Shown piece after piece: positions 7,737 to 16,010 of a stretch of 64,000 bases of DNA (the stretch's first letter is position 1; the number at the start of each line of letters is the position of its first letter). A program made the position numbers and the translations under genes. This DNA comes from Methylotenera_A sp044228245 (GTDB taxonomy: Bacteria > Pseudomonadota > Gammaproteobacteria > Burkholderiales > Methylophilaceae): assembly GCA_044228245.1 (NCBI GenBank), contig JBGAVG010000001.1, positions 372,001 through 436,000 on the forward strand. The letters run 5' to 3'. The notes beneath the pieces are model-generated. The model saw nothing but the letters and a program-made list of their open reading frames with translations, was not told the DNA's origin and did no database searches.

Positions 7737-10271
7737 CTAGGCTTTACCTAACTTTTTTTGATCCATTAAACGTTGCCCAAGTACTGTTATATCAAGTAAT
7801 TCTGATAATTTTTGTTTAATCTGGTATTCGACAGGAAACATATAAATGTGCTGAATAACTATTTCTTTTAATATACGTGAACATACAGCGTTATTTTTGA
7901 GCTTCTCTAATGTTTGTTCCAAGGTCGATATATTAAGCACACGAGTAAACTGCAGTTCTATGGCTAAATTGATAAGAGTGTAAGCAGGTGTTTTTTCGCT
8001 ATCTTCTAGAGCTGTATATATTTCAGCTGCTTCTTTTGATCCAACTGATGATGCAATTTTTCTGATAACTCCATTTATAACTCCGTAAGTTAACTGTAGA
8101 TAGGTATCCTCAGCATGATGTTGTATTTCTTTATTGCTCAAATTAGGATGCTCCGCTAATTGTGATTCAATAAATTTAATTATTTCTATTTTAAATTCGT
8201 CGGAAATTTTAATGAAATAGTCTAAAAACCTGAGGCCTGAAGACGCGCCACAGTCTGCTAAATCATATAGAGCTTCTCGCGTCATAGTTGCATGACGGTT
8301 ACGAATAATTTGACCTGCTATTTCCATGCCTTTAAAGGTTTTGTTTATTTTTGCTAGAATATCAAGTGATTCATAACTTTCATCCTCTTCAGCCCTCTCA
8401 ATTTCATCAAGTCTTCTATTTTGGTCATCCCTTTCTTTTTGCACCTCTCTTTGTTCAACTACAAGATCAGGGATTTTCTTAATAAATTCATCCATGAATG
8501 AAAGTTGGTCTTTAGCCAAAGTCGCTTTTTCTTGTTCATGAAATAAGGTAGCTAATACCTGTTTAATCTTAGTTAACACCCATGAGTCTTTAGTGTGATG
8601 TGTAATAAATATAAGGATATTTGCAAAATCTTCTCTATGAAGTTTTTCGAGTAAGTTTTCTACATCATTTTTTATATCATCTGACTCAGCAAAGCCTTCT
8701 GCTATTTTTTTACCCACAAAAAAATAGTAAATGTACGGATATTTAAAATCCGTTAAATTTTCTTTTCGAGAAAGTATCGAATGAGACAATAGTTTATCGA
8801 TAATCTCAGGTCCATTTACGGACAGATACTTTTCTCCGTACTGAACAAAAAATATATCTAACTGATGTAGATTTAACCCCTTGGTCTGCTTAAATCTAGC
8901 CCATGAAAGCTCAGTAAGCACATTTAGATACTTTTCATAGTCCCTAGCATTTATTTTTGCTTTTTCAAATGATTGATATATAAGTTGTTGATAACAGTGT
9001 CCATAAGACGTTAATTCGAGATTTTGTTGAGCGTATGCTTCAAACATCTGGATTAACATGAGGATATAAATAGGTTTTGATGGAACTATGTTTCTTTTAA
9101 TTACTGTATTTAGTTGAGCTTTAAGCTCATCACATTTGGTGTAGAGTTCCTGATCTTCAATTGACTCCACTACGCCTAATGTTATCCACCTTTTTACAAC
9201 TTCTTCTCTTTTTAGATTACCAAAACCCATAAGTTTGCATTCTTTGAATGTATTAAGAGAAGGAGTTTCTGATGAGACATAGTTGAACGAGCTGTGGCAA
9301 GCTATAATTACCCAGCTAAATTTATCTTTTAGTTGTTGAATGAAGGCGTTTTTGTATTTCTGATTTAATTCAATTTGATCAAGGTTATCAATTAGTAATA
9401 CTTTCTTATCAAATGAAAGATATTTTTCAATTGACAGTCCTTGATATTGTTCACCAACGAGCTTATGTAATGTCTTTGTCAAATCTGAATTTTTAACTTG
9501 TTTTGCATCAATATAAATTGGCAAATACTCTTTCTTTAAAAACTCAGTAAATGCATGCTTTAATAGTGTTGTTTTACCTTGCTGCTCTTCCCCGTACACT
9601 AAGTAATAACCTTTTGTATTGAATATTTTTTCAGAAGAAACTATGTTGGGCGATTTCTTCTTAACATCATCAAATTCAATGTCTAGTGAAACGTAAATAT
9701 CACTTAAATTTACTTTATCTACTTTTCTATGAGTAAGAACTATTTCGGTATCATCAAGCCATACACCAAATTCAGATGAAAGCTCTATAGTTTTTGCAAC
9801 TTCGACAATGTTGCTCATTTGAGAAGATGGCGAAAACTCATTGATATATCGTTTTAGGCCATTCACTGCATCTAGCCATGCACTGTCAATATCATCCCAT
9901 AAGGTAATTGGCTTCGCATCCTTTGGAACGGCTTGAAATTTTGAAAACTCGCATTCATTCCAATCGCAAGCTCTTACTACGATGGAAATTATTCTTGCAG
10001 TACCTGCATTATGTCTTTCCATTGCTTTTTTCACTTCTACATCAAAGCAATAATCAGAAGCCAAAAAGCTAGAGCTAACTAAGAACAATATAATGTCAGC
10101 TGATTCCAAATTTTCATCAATTTTATCTTTCCAATCTTCTCCAGCTATTATTTTTCTATCATGCCAAACAGAGACTATATTTTTACGTTTTAACATTGCC
10201 AAGCGCTCTTCAAGCGCTTGTCTATGAACTTCGTCTTTATGGGAGTAGCTGATAAATAATTTTTTAGACAT
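7737..10271 (-). CDS. TIR domain - STAND-type NTPase, probable anti-phage protein
   Basis: 844 residues. Residues 1-~145 form a TIR domain (KKLFISYSHKDE; SSSFLASDYCFDVEV), with Glu79 at the position of the catalytic glutamate of NAD-cleaving TIR domains. Then comes a P-loop NTPase: Walker A GEEQQGKTT at ~227-235, Walker B KVLLIDNLDQ at ~290-299, and a helical part that in STAND/NACHT proteins joins the NTPase to the sensor. The C-terminal ~400 residues are helical and unrecognised, likely the sensor. By family knowledge such proteins detect invaders, oligomerise and deplete NAD+. The gene is markedly AT-richer than its neighbours and stands alone, which suggests horizontal gain. No partner gene is adjacent. 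TIR and NTPase assignments are firm; the immune role is inferred. Confidence 0.8.
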   Translation of the reverse strand: MSKKLFISYSHKDEVHRQALEERLAMLKRKNIVSVWHDRKIIAGEDWKDKIDENLESADIILFLVSSSFLASDYCFDVEVKKAMERHNAGTARIISIVVRACDWNECEFSKFQAVPKDAKPITLWDDIDSAWLDAVNGLKRYINEFSPSSQMSNIVEVAKTIELSSEFGVWLDDTEIVLTHRKVDKVNLSDIYVSLDIEFDDVKKKSPNIVSSEKIFNTKGYYLVYGEEQQGKTTLLKHAFTEFLKKEYLPIYIDAKQVKNSDLTKTLHKLVGEQYQGLSIEKYLSFDKKVLLIDNLDQIELNQKYKNAFIQQLKDKFSWVIIACHSSFNYVSSETPSLNTFKECKLMGFGNLKREEVVKRWITLGVVESIEDQELYTKCDELKAQLNTVIKRNIVPSKPIYILMLIQMFEAYAQQNLELTSYGHCYQQLIYQSFEKAKINARDYEKYLNVLTELSWARFKQTKGLNLHQLDIFFVQYGEKYLSVNGPEIIDKLLSHSILSRKENLTDFKYPYIYYFFVGKKIAEGFAESDDIKNDVENLLEKLHREDFANILIFITHHTKDSWVLTKIKQVLATLFHEQEKATLAKDQLSFMDEFIKKIPDLVVEQREVQKERDDQNRRLDEIERAEEDESYESLDILAKINKTFKGMEIAGQIIRNRHATMTREALYDLADCGASSGLRFLDYFIKISDEFKIEIIKFIESQLAEHPNLSNKEIQHHAEDTYLQLTYGVINGVIRKIASSVGSKEAAEIYTALEDSEKTPAYTLINLAIELQFTRVLNISTLEQTLEKLKNNAVCSRILKEIVIQHIYMFPVEYQIKQKLSELLDITVLGQRLMDQKKLGKA

Positions 10272-10326
10272 TTTTTCTATATTTTCAATCGATACTTACC
10301 TGTAAAAAGCTTCACCTGCAACAAAT

Positions 10327-10352
10327 AAAAAAGGGGCCATAGCCCCTTTTTT
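10327..10352 (-). terminator. Rho-independent terminator of nrdJab
   Basis: GGGGC (10333-10337) pairs with GCCCC (10342-10346), with A's on one side and T's on the other. It lies 3 bp beyond the stop codon of nrdJb on the minus strand and could work in both directions. Confidence 0.85.
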
Positions 10353-10354
10353 AT

Positions 10355-11047
10355 TTAACCACATTTACTCTCGCCACAATTCAGGCAAGTCAAACAGCCA
10401 TCCATCACAATCGCGGCTTTGGTTTGGCATTTGTTGCAAAGCGCAGCGCCTTTGGGAAAGCCTTCTGCGGTCATTTCTTCACCCGCTTTGGCGTGGTTTT
10501 CAAAGTATTCGGTGCGTTTTTCATCTACCAGTTTTTGTTGATGTTCATCCAAACCCGGTTTTTTAAGCATGCCGATGTTTTGCAAGTGCTGCTCCACCAC
10601 TTCGCCAATCTCTGCCACTAAACTCGGCACAAACCTGCCGCCTTTTTTAAAGTAGCCGCCACTTGGCTCAAACACGCTTTTAAGCTCTTCCACCAAAAAG
10701 GTGACATCGCCGCCTTTGCGGAACACGGCAGACATGACGCGGGTGAGGGCGACTATCCATTGGAAGTGATCCATGTTTTTGGAGTTGATGAATATCTCGA
10801 ACGGGCGGCGGTGCTCTTGCGGCGTGCCTTCGTTCATCACCACATCGTTAATGGTGATGTAGAGCGCATGCTCGGTGACCGGCGTTTTTACCTTGTAGGT
10901 GCTGCCGGTGATTTTCTCCGGGCGGTCTAATGGCTCGCCCAGTTGAATCACTTTTCCAGCCGCCTCTTTGGCCTCGGCCGCTTTGGCTTTGTCTTCTTCG
11001 TTTACCAACGCATAGCCGACGATTTTTTTGTCTATTCTTACTGTCAT
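10355..11047 (-). CDS. nrdJb: Class II ribonucleotide reductase, accessory subunit NrdJb
   Basis: 230 residues. The middle (FEIFINSKNMDHFQWIVALT, then MSAVFRKGGD and FVPSLVAEIGEVVEQHL) is the TSCPD-type segment that ends one-piece vitamin B12-dependent reductases. The C-terminus has paired cysteines (CNKCQTK ... CLTCLNCGESKC), typical of the redox or zinc-binding tail. In Pseudomonas aeruginosa class II RNR is split in the same way, NrdJb being needed together with NrdJa. The gene follows nrdJa by 28 bp on the same strand and ends at a strong terminator, so the two form an operon. It supplies deoxyribonucleotides with the catalytic subunit in the cytoplasm. Confidence 0.85.
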   Translation of the reverse strand: MTVRIDKKIVGYALVNEEDKAKAAEAKEAAGKVIQLGEPLDRPEKITGSTYKVKTPVTEHALYITINDVVMNEGTPQEHRRPFEIFINSKNMDHFQWIVALTRVMSAVFRKGGDVTFLVEELKSVFEPSGGYFKKGGRFVPSLVAEIGEVVEQHLQNIGMLKKPGLDEHQQKLVDEKRTEYFENHAKAGEEMTAEGFPKGAALCNKCQTKAAIVMDGCLTCLNCGESKCG

Positions 11048-11075
11048 TTGTTTTCTCCTGTATACGGTGAATTAA

Positions 11076-13241
11076 TTAAAACTTGCCGTAGTAGCCTTCT
11101 TTCAAGGCATCGTATAAGTTTGCGGCGCTGTGAATCTCGCCATCGTATTCAATCTCTTCGTTGCCTTGCACCTCAACATGGGTGCCGTCTTCCAGCGTGA
11201 ATCTGTAGGTGGTGTTTTCCAAATCTTTCTCGGTTACCAGCACGCCCTGGAACGCCTCTGGGTTAAACCTGAATGTGGTGCAGCCTTTCAGGCCTTTGTC
11301 GTAAGCGTAAAGGTAGATGTTTTTAAAATCTTCAAAATCGTAATCCGTCGGCACATTGATGGTTTTTGAAATCGAGCTGTCAATCCATTTTTGTGACGCG
11401 GCCTGAATATCCACATGGGCTTTCGCCATGATGGTGGAAGAGTCTAAAAAGTAATCCGGCAGTTTTTCATCCGGTTTATCGCTAAACGGCATGGCTTTCG
11501 GGTTAATCAGCTCACGGTAGGCCAATAGCTCGTATGAGAACACATCGACTTTCTCTTTCGATTTTTTGCCTTCGCGAATCACGTTGCGTGCGTAGTGGTG
11601 CGCAAATGATGGCTCGATACCGTTGCTGGCGTTGTTAGCCAGCGAGAGTGAAATGGTGCCGGTTGGCGCAATCGAGCTGTGGTGCGTAAAGCGCACGCCC
11701 TTGGTCGCGATTTGGTTACGCAAACCTTCAGGGAACTGCTGCATATAGCGGCTGTACTTGCCCATCAGCACTTTGCCCGCGATTTTTTGCCCAACTTTAA
11801 TGCCATCTGCCGCCATCTCCGGACGTTTTGCCAGCATGTCAGCCGTGACTTCAAATTTCTCATCCATAATCGGCGCCGGGCCTTTTTCTTCGGCCAGCTG
11901 CACACCCACGTTCCAGCCTTCTTCAGCCATCACGCGGGTGACTTCCTCGGTGAATTTGATGGAATCTTCTTCGCCGTATTTCATTTTCATCATGGTGAGA
12001 GCAGAACCCAAGCCCAGGTAGCCCATGCCGTGGCGGCGTTTGCGCATAATTTCATCGCGCTGCTGCTGCAATGGCAGGCCGTTGATTTCCACTACGTTAT
12101 CCAGCATGCGCGTGAAAATACCCACCACTTCGCGGTATTCTGCCCAATCGAAATGCGCTTCATCAGTGAAAGGTTTTTTCACGAATTTGGTCAGGTTAAC
12201 CGAGCCCAGCAGGCATGCGCCATAAGGCGGCAATGGCTGTTCGCCGCATGGGTTAGTGGCGCGGATGTTCTCGCAGAACCAGTTGTTGTTCATCTCGTTC
12301 ACACGGTCAATCAGGATAAAGCCCGGCTCGGCAAAATCGTAAGTGCTGGACATAATCACATCCCACAGCCTGCGCGCTTTGATGGTTTTATACACGCGGC
12401 AAGCGACTTTGCCGGCATCCACGCCGTCGGCCTTAGTGAGGTATTTGCCTTTTACTGGCCACTCGCGCCAAACTACCTGGCTGTCATCATTCACATTGAG
12501 ACCATCCACAATCGCTTCTTTTTCCGTGACAGGGAAAGCAAGTTTCCATTCCGCATCGGCCTTGACCGCTTCCATAAACTCTTTGGTGATGAGGCAGGAA
12601 AGATTGAACTGGCGCAGACGGCCGGCTTCGCGCTTGGCTTTGATGAAGTCAGTGATATCAGGGTGGGAAATATCAAACGTGGCCATTTGCGCGCCACGGC
12701 GGCCACCCGCTGATGACACGGTAAAGCACATTTTGTCGTAGATATCCATGAAAGAGAGCGGGCCGCTGGTGTAGGCACCAGCGCCTGCCACGAATGCGCC
12801 TTTTGGACGCAGGGTAGAGAATTCGTAACCGATACCGCAGCCGGCTTTAAGGGTTAAGCCGGCCTCGTGTACCTTGCCGAGAATATTGTCCATGCTGTCT
12901 TCTATCACGCCGGAGACAGTGCAGTTGATGGTAGAAGTGGCCGGTTTGTGCTCCAACGCACCCGCATTGGAGGTAATGCGGCCAGCCGGGATCGCACCAT
13001 GGCGTAGTGCCCACAGAAACTTTTCGTGCCACTCGTGACGTTTTTCCTCTGTCGTTTCGACATCTGCCAGAGCACGCGCTACGCGAGAATAGGAGTCGTC
13101 CATGTCTTTATCGACATACTCGCCTGATTTGGTTTTTAAGCGGTATTTCTTATCCCAAATATCCAGCGACACCGATTGAATCGGAATTTCAACCTCAGTA
13201 TTCTCTTTTGATTTCATAGCTGTTTCCACTGCTTTTAGCAT
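11076..13241 (-). CDS. nrdJa: Adenosylcobalamin-dependent ribonucleoside reductase, catalytic subunit
   Basis: 721 residues. It reduces ribonucleotides to deoxyribonucleotides by a B12-generated thiyl radical, so it works with or without oxygen. Visible signatures are TSTINCTVSG (redox cysteine), LKAGCGIGYEFSTLRP, SAGGRRGAQMATFDISHPDI and the active-site N-x-C-x-E in NPCGEQPLPPYGAC. The start ATG at 13241 has GGGAG about 7 nt upstream. The C-terminal TSCPD part is on a separate gene (nrdJb) 28 bp downstream. A sigma-70 promoter and an NrdR box lie upstream. No class I nrdAB genes are in the window. Confidence 0.92.
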   Translation of the reverse strand: MLKAVETAMKSKENTEVEIPIQSVSLDIWDKKYRLKTKSGEYVDKDMDDSYSRVARALADVETTEEKRHEWHEKFLWALRHGAIPAGRITSNAGALEHKPATSTINCTVSGVIEDSMDNILGKVHEAGLTLKAGCGIGYEFSTLRPKGAFVAGAGAYTSGPLSFMDIYDKMCFTVSSAGGRRGAQMATFDISHPDITDFIKAKREAGRLRQFNLSCLITKEFMEAVKADAEWKLAFPVTEKEAIVDGLNVNDDSQVVWREWPVKGKYLTKADGVDAGKVACRVYKTIKARRLWDVIMSSTYDFAEPGFILIDRVNEMNNNWFCENIRATNPCGEQPLPPYGACLLGSVNLTKFVKKPFTDEAHFDWAEYREVVGIFTRMLDNVVEINGLPLQQQRDEIMRKRRHGMGYLGLGSALTMMKMKYGEEDSIKFTEEVTRVMAEEGWNVGVQLAEEKGPAPIMDEKFEVTADMLAKRPEMAADGIKVGQKIAGKVLMGKYSRYMQQFPEGLRNQIATKGVRFTHHSSIAPTGTISLSLANNASNGIEPSFAHHYARNVIREGKKSKEKVDVFSYELLAYRELINPKAMPFSDKPDEKLPDYFLDSSTIMAKAHVDIQAASQKWIDSSISKTINVPTDYDFEDFKNIYLYAYDKGLKGCTTFRFNPEAFQGVLVTEKDLENTTYRFTLEDGTHVEVQGNEEIEYDGEIHSAANLYDALKEGYYGKF

Positions 13242-13352
13242 GCCTTACTCCCTTATTTTTAACGTCTTAAACTTAGCACTACTACCCGGTTTTTGCTAAC
13301 TATGTGATTTATATTAACAATCATATGTTTTTGTGAAAAAACTTCCACCTAA

Positions 13353-13368
13353 ACACAACATATTGTGT
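13353..13368 (-). promoter_or_regulatory. NrdR box
   Basis: ACACAACATATTGTGT, a near-perfect dyad fitting the NrdR consensus (ACAC-W-ATAT-x-T-W-GTGT) at all but one or two positions. It sits just downstream of the predicted transcription start of nrdJab, where bound NrdR would block transcription. A possible second, much weaker box lies about one dyad spacing further downstream near 13321-13336. Confidence 0.7.
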
Positions 13369-13378
13369 GTGAAGCAGA

Positions 13379-13407
13379 AATTTATGCCTTTATCTTGTAG
13401 ACGTCAA
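13379..13407 (-). promoter_or_regulatory. Sigma-70 promoter of nrdJab
   Basis: On the minus strand: TTGACG (13407-13402), 17-bp spacer, TAAATT (13384-13379). Transcription should start near 13372, giving a ~130-nt leader to the nrdJa ATG. The rest of the 13242-13606 gap toward waaA is AT-rich with no gene visible. Confidence 0.6.
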
Positions 13408-13606
13408 CCCTATTTTTACATGTATTTTTTGCACCATTCTGGTGAGCCTTTATGAAAGACAAGGCCAGTATTAAGATTGAACAAAGGTGAGCGATTACTT
13501 ACCAAAAAAATAAAATTTAAAATTTATATTTCTCGCAAAATTTAGTTGTTTATGCTTGCATCCATGCAACAAAAACATCCGCCCCATTTTGTGAGAAAAT
13601 GGCGCG

Positions 13607-14854
13607 ATGAATCGCCTTCTGTATTCGCTTTTGCTGTATCTGGCACTGCCGCTTGTGCCGGTTAAGCTGCTTTGGCGCGGCATTAAACAACCCGCATATA
13701 AAAAACACTGGCGCGAGCGTTTCGGCTTTTACAGCACGCCTGTAAGCAGGCCTGTCGTTTGGCTGCACTGCGTTTCGGTAGGTGAAACCCGTGCCGCCGA
13801 GCCTTTAATTAAAGCCCTGCAGCAACAATATCCAAACCATCAAATCTTGATCACCCACACCACGCCGACCGGACGCGAAACCAGCGAGCAGCTATTTGTG
13901 GACACCGTTCTACGTGTTTACCTGCCTTATGATTTACCGTTTGCAGTTAATCATTTTTTAAGACACTTTAAACCAGCCATTGGTTTGCTGATGGAAACCG
14001 AACTTTGGTTTAACCTGATTGCCGCATGCAAACAGCGCGGAATTCCTGTGCTGCTGTTAAACGCCCGACTGTCAGAAAAATCCGCAAAAGGCTATGCAAA
14101 GCTTGGCAAGCTGGCCTCCGATGGCTTGCAAAATCTGAGTGCCGTTGCCGCACAAACTGCAGAAGATTTTGCTAGATTACAGGCATTGGGCGCAAATAAT
14201 ATCAGCGTTGCGGGCAACCTGAAATTTGACGTGAAGCCGCCTGCAGACAGCGTGGATAAAGGCTTGCAGCTGCGCCAATCATTCGGCTCAGAGCGCACTA
14301 TTTTTCTTGCGGCCAGCGCGCGTGAGGGTGAAGAGAAGCTTATTCTGGAAGCAGTAAAAGATCTGGCGATTCTGACAGTGATTGTGCCGCGCCACCCGCA
14401 ACGCTTTAACGAAGTGGAAAGTATTATCCAAAACGCCGGCTTTACTTACCAGCGCCGCAGCAACTTGGTTGGTGCTATCGACAAAAACATTCAGGTTGTG
14501 CTGGGTGACAGTATGGGCGAACTTTTTGCCTATTATGCGGCGTGTGACTTCACCTTTATCGGCGGCAGTCTGCTGAAATACGGCGGGCAAAATTTAATTG
14601 AGGCGGCCAGCATGGGCAAGCCGATTCTGATAGGAAAATATACCTATAATTTCGCCGATGCTACAAAGAATGCGGTAAGGGCGGGAGCGGCAATACAGGT
14701 AAAAAATGGCGAAGAGTTGCGCGACAGAATCCAGTATTTGTTGCATAACCAGAAAAAACGCGAAAAAATGCAGCAGGCCGCACTGCGTTTTAGCGAGGCC
14801 TCCACAGGCGCGACCACGCGTATGATGAAGTTGATTGCAACGTATTTACACTAA
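13607..14854 (+). CDS. waaA: 3-deoxy-D-manno-octulosonic acid (Kdo) transferase
   Basis: 415 residues, normal for WaaA/KdtA. It adds Kdo to lipid A precursor at the cytoplasmic face of the inner membrane. Visible are an N-terminal membrane anchor (MNRLLYSLLLYLALPLVPVK), the GT-A/B-like N-domain motifs WRERFGFY, VWLHCVSVGETRAAEPLI, ITHTTPTGRE, and the donor-site region FTFIGGSLLKYGGQNLIEAA in the C-domain. It stands alone on the plus strand, divergent from nrdJa and converging with the 195-residue gene 11 bp away. In related genomes waaA often sits near pcm-tolC, as here. Confidence 0.93.
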   Translation: MNRLLYSLLLYLALPLVPVKLLWRGIKQPAYKKHWRERFGFYSTPVSRPVVWLHCVSVGETRAAEPLIKALQQQYPNHQILITHTTPTGRETSEQLFVDTVLRVYLPYDLPFAVNHFLRHFKPAIGLLMETELWFNLIAACKQRGIPVLLLNARLSEKSAKGYAKLGKLASDGLQNLSAVAAQTAEDFARLQALGANNISVAGNLKFDVKPPADSVDKGLQLRQSFGSERTIFLAASAREGEEKLILEAVKDLAILTVIVPRHPQRFNEVESIIQNAGFTYQRRSNLVGAIDKNIQVVLGDSMGELFAYYAACDFTFIGGSLLKYGGQNLIEAASMGKPILIGKYTYNFADATKNAVRAGAAIQVKNGEELRDRIQYLLHNQKKREKMQQAALRFSEASTGATTRMMKLIATYLH

Positions 14855-14865
14855 ATGGATTTGCG

Positions 14866-15453
14866 CTAACTCACCACAAGTTCTTTTACGTAGACCACTT
14901 CACAGGCGCCATTGCCGGTATCCTCCCGGGTAAGCGAGCTTTTCCAGTGCCAGCCATCACTGGCATTTACCTGCACCAGATAACCGCTAAATCTGACCAC
15001 TTCGCCCGGCCGCACTGATTTCAACATCTTCTCAATCCGGCCATCCGCTGGAATCATGTGCATATTGGCGCTATTCATTTCAATTTCTCTGCGCGGGACT
15101 GGGAATTCATCCACATGCCAGTAATAAAAACGATTGCTTTGGCTGATATCAATTTTTCTTAAAATAGCCTCATCTGACATTGCTCCCCAGCCCAGCGCCA
15201 GGTCTATGGGCGAAAGATCGGCCTCTCTGTCAATAGAATAGCGCCTTGCAGACAACACGCGCGCTTCCATTTCGAAAGACTTCAAAGGTGTAATGCTATA
15301 ACCGTTGAGCTTGAAGCTGGCGTGACTGATTGAATTTTGTGTGGGCTGCTGGCTGGCGATGACGCCATTGCCATGCGTAACCGGGCGCTGTGAAAAATGC
15401 TGATATGCGCCGTAACTGATAAGCGTAACGAAGAATATGAGTTTCCAGTTCAC
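14866..15453 (-). CDS. Conserved membrane-anchored protein, unknown function
   Basis: 195 residues with one N-terminal hydrophobic segment (MNWKLIFFVTLISYGAY), probably a membrane anchor or uncleaved signal, and a periplasmic domain containing LGWGAMSDEAILRKI, RFYYWHVDEFPVPRREIEMN and VRFSGYLVQVNASDGWHWKS. I have seen this W-G-x-M-S-D ... FYYW pattern in conserved hypothetical proteins of proteobacteria, but know no function. It follows the isochorismatase-like gene by 11 bp and is probably in the same transcript. Confidence 0.65.
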   Translation of the reverse strand: MNWKLIFFVTLISYGAYQHFSQRPVTHGNGVIASQQPTQNSISHASFKLNGYSITPLKSFEMEARVLSARRYSIDREADLSPIDLALGWGAMSDEAILRKIDISQSNRFYYWHVDEFPVPRREIEMNSANMHMIPADGRIEKMLKSVRPGEVVRFSGYLVQVNASDGWHWKSSLTREDTGNGACEVVYVKELVVS

Positions 15454-15464
15454 GCTGGTGCTGA

Positions 15465-16010
15465 TTATCTAATCAGTTTGGATACGGCCTTAAATGCCTC
15501 ATGATTGGCATTGCCCAGCCATTCGAATACGACCGATTCGGTATTGCTGATCACACAGCCCGCATCGCGCAGCCTTGCCAATGCGTTGGCTTTGTTAGCG
15601 GGGTTACGCGAGATAACAGCGTCTTCCGCCACAAACACCTGCTTACCTGCCTGCAACAGCGCCAAAGCAGTTTGCAGTACGCAAATATGTGCTTCCATGC
15701 CAGCAAGGACAATCTGTGATTTATCGCGATGCAGCTGCTGGCTAAACCTGGGCTCGCCGCATGCTGAAAATGCCGTTTTAGTAACGAGTTTGCAGTTTGG
15801 TAAATACTGCTTGATTTCTGACAAGGTTTCGCCCAAGCCTTGCGGATATTGCTCGGTAAGAATCGTTGGCACAGCCAGTAAATGCGCGGCTTGCACTAAA
15901 ACACCGCAATTTCTAACCACGCCTTGCAGTGCCTCCGCAGGCATGACTGAGGCCAGCTTTACTTGCATATCAATGATTACAAGCTGGCTGAGTTGTTGGC
16001 TAGCAAGCAT
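15465..16010 (-). CDS. Isochorismatase-family hydrolase (YcaC-like)
   Basis: 181 residues with the full cysteine-hydrolase triad of the family: Asp14 (VIIDMQ), Lys78 (VTKTAFSA) and Cys110 (AHICVLQT). A TEQYPQGLG segment near 52-60 matches the YcaC/isochorismatase-like subgroup. The substrate cannot be told from sequence; members hydrolyse ureas, amides or vinyl ethers. Its ATG overlaps the tolC stop codon (TAATG), so translation is coupled. Cytoplasmic, no signal peptide. Confidence 0.85.
   Translation of the reverse strand: MLASQQLSQLVIIDMQVKLASVMPAEALQGVVRNCGVLVQAAHLLAVPTILTEQYPQGLGETLSEIKQYLPNCKLVTKTAFSACGEPRFSQQLHRDKSQIVLAGMEAHICVLQTALALLQAGKQVFVAEDAVISRNPANKANALARLRDAGCVISNTESVVFEWLGNANHEAFKAVSKLIR

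Noticed and set aside
13317..13332. Second NrdR box near the first
   Set aside because: The CATATG-centred dyad does not fit the consensus and its spacing is off by several bases; only a weak alternative remains.
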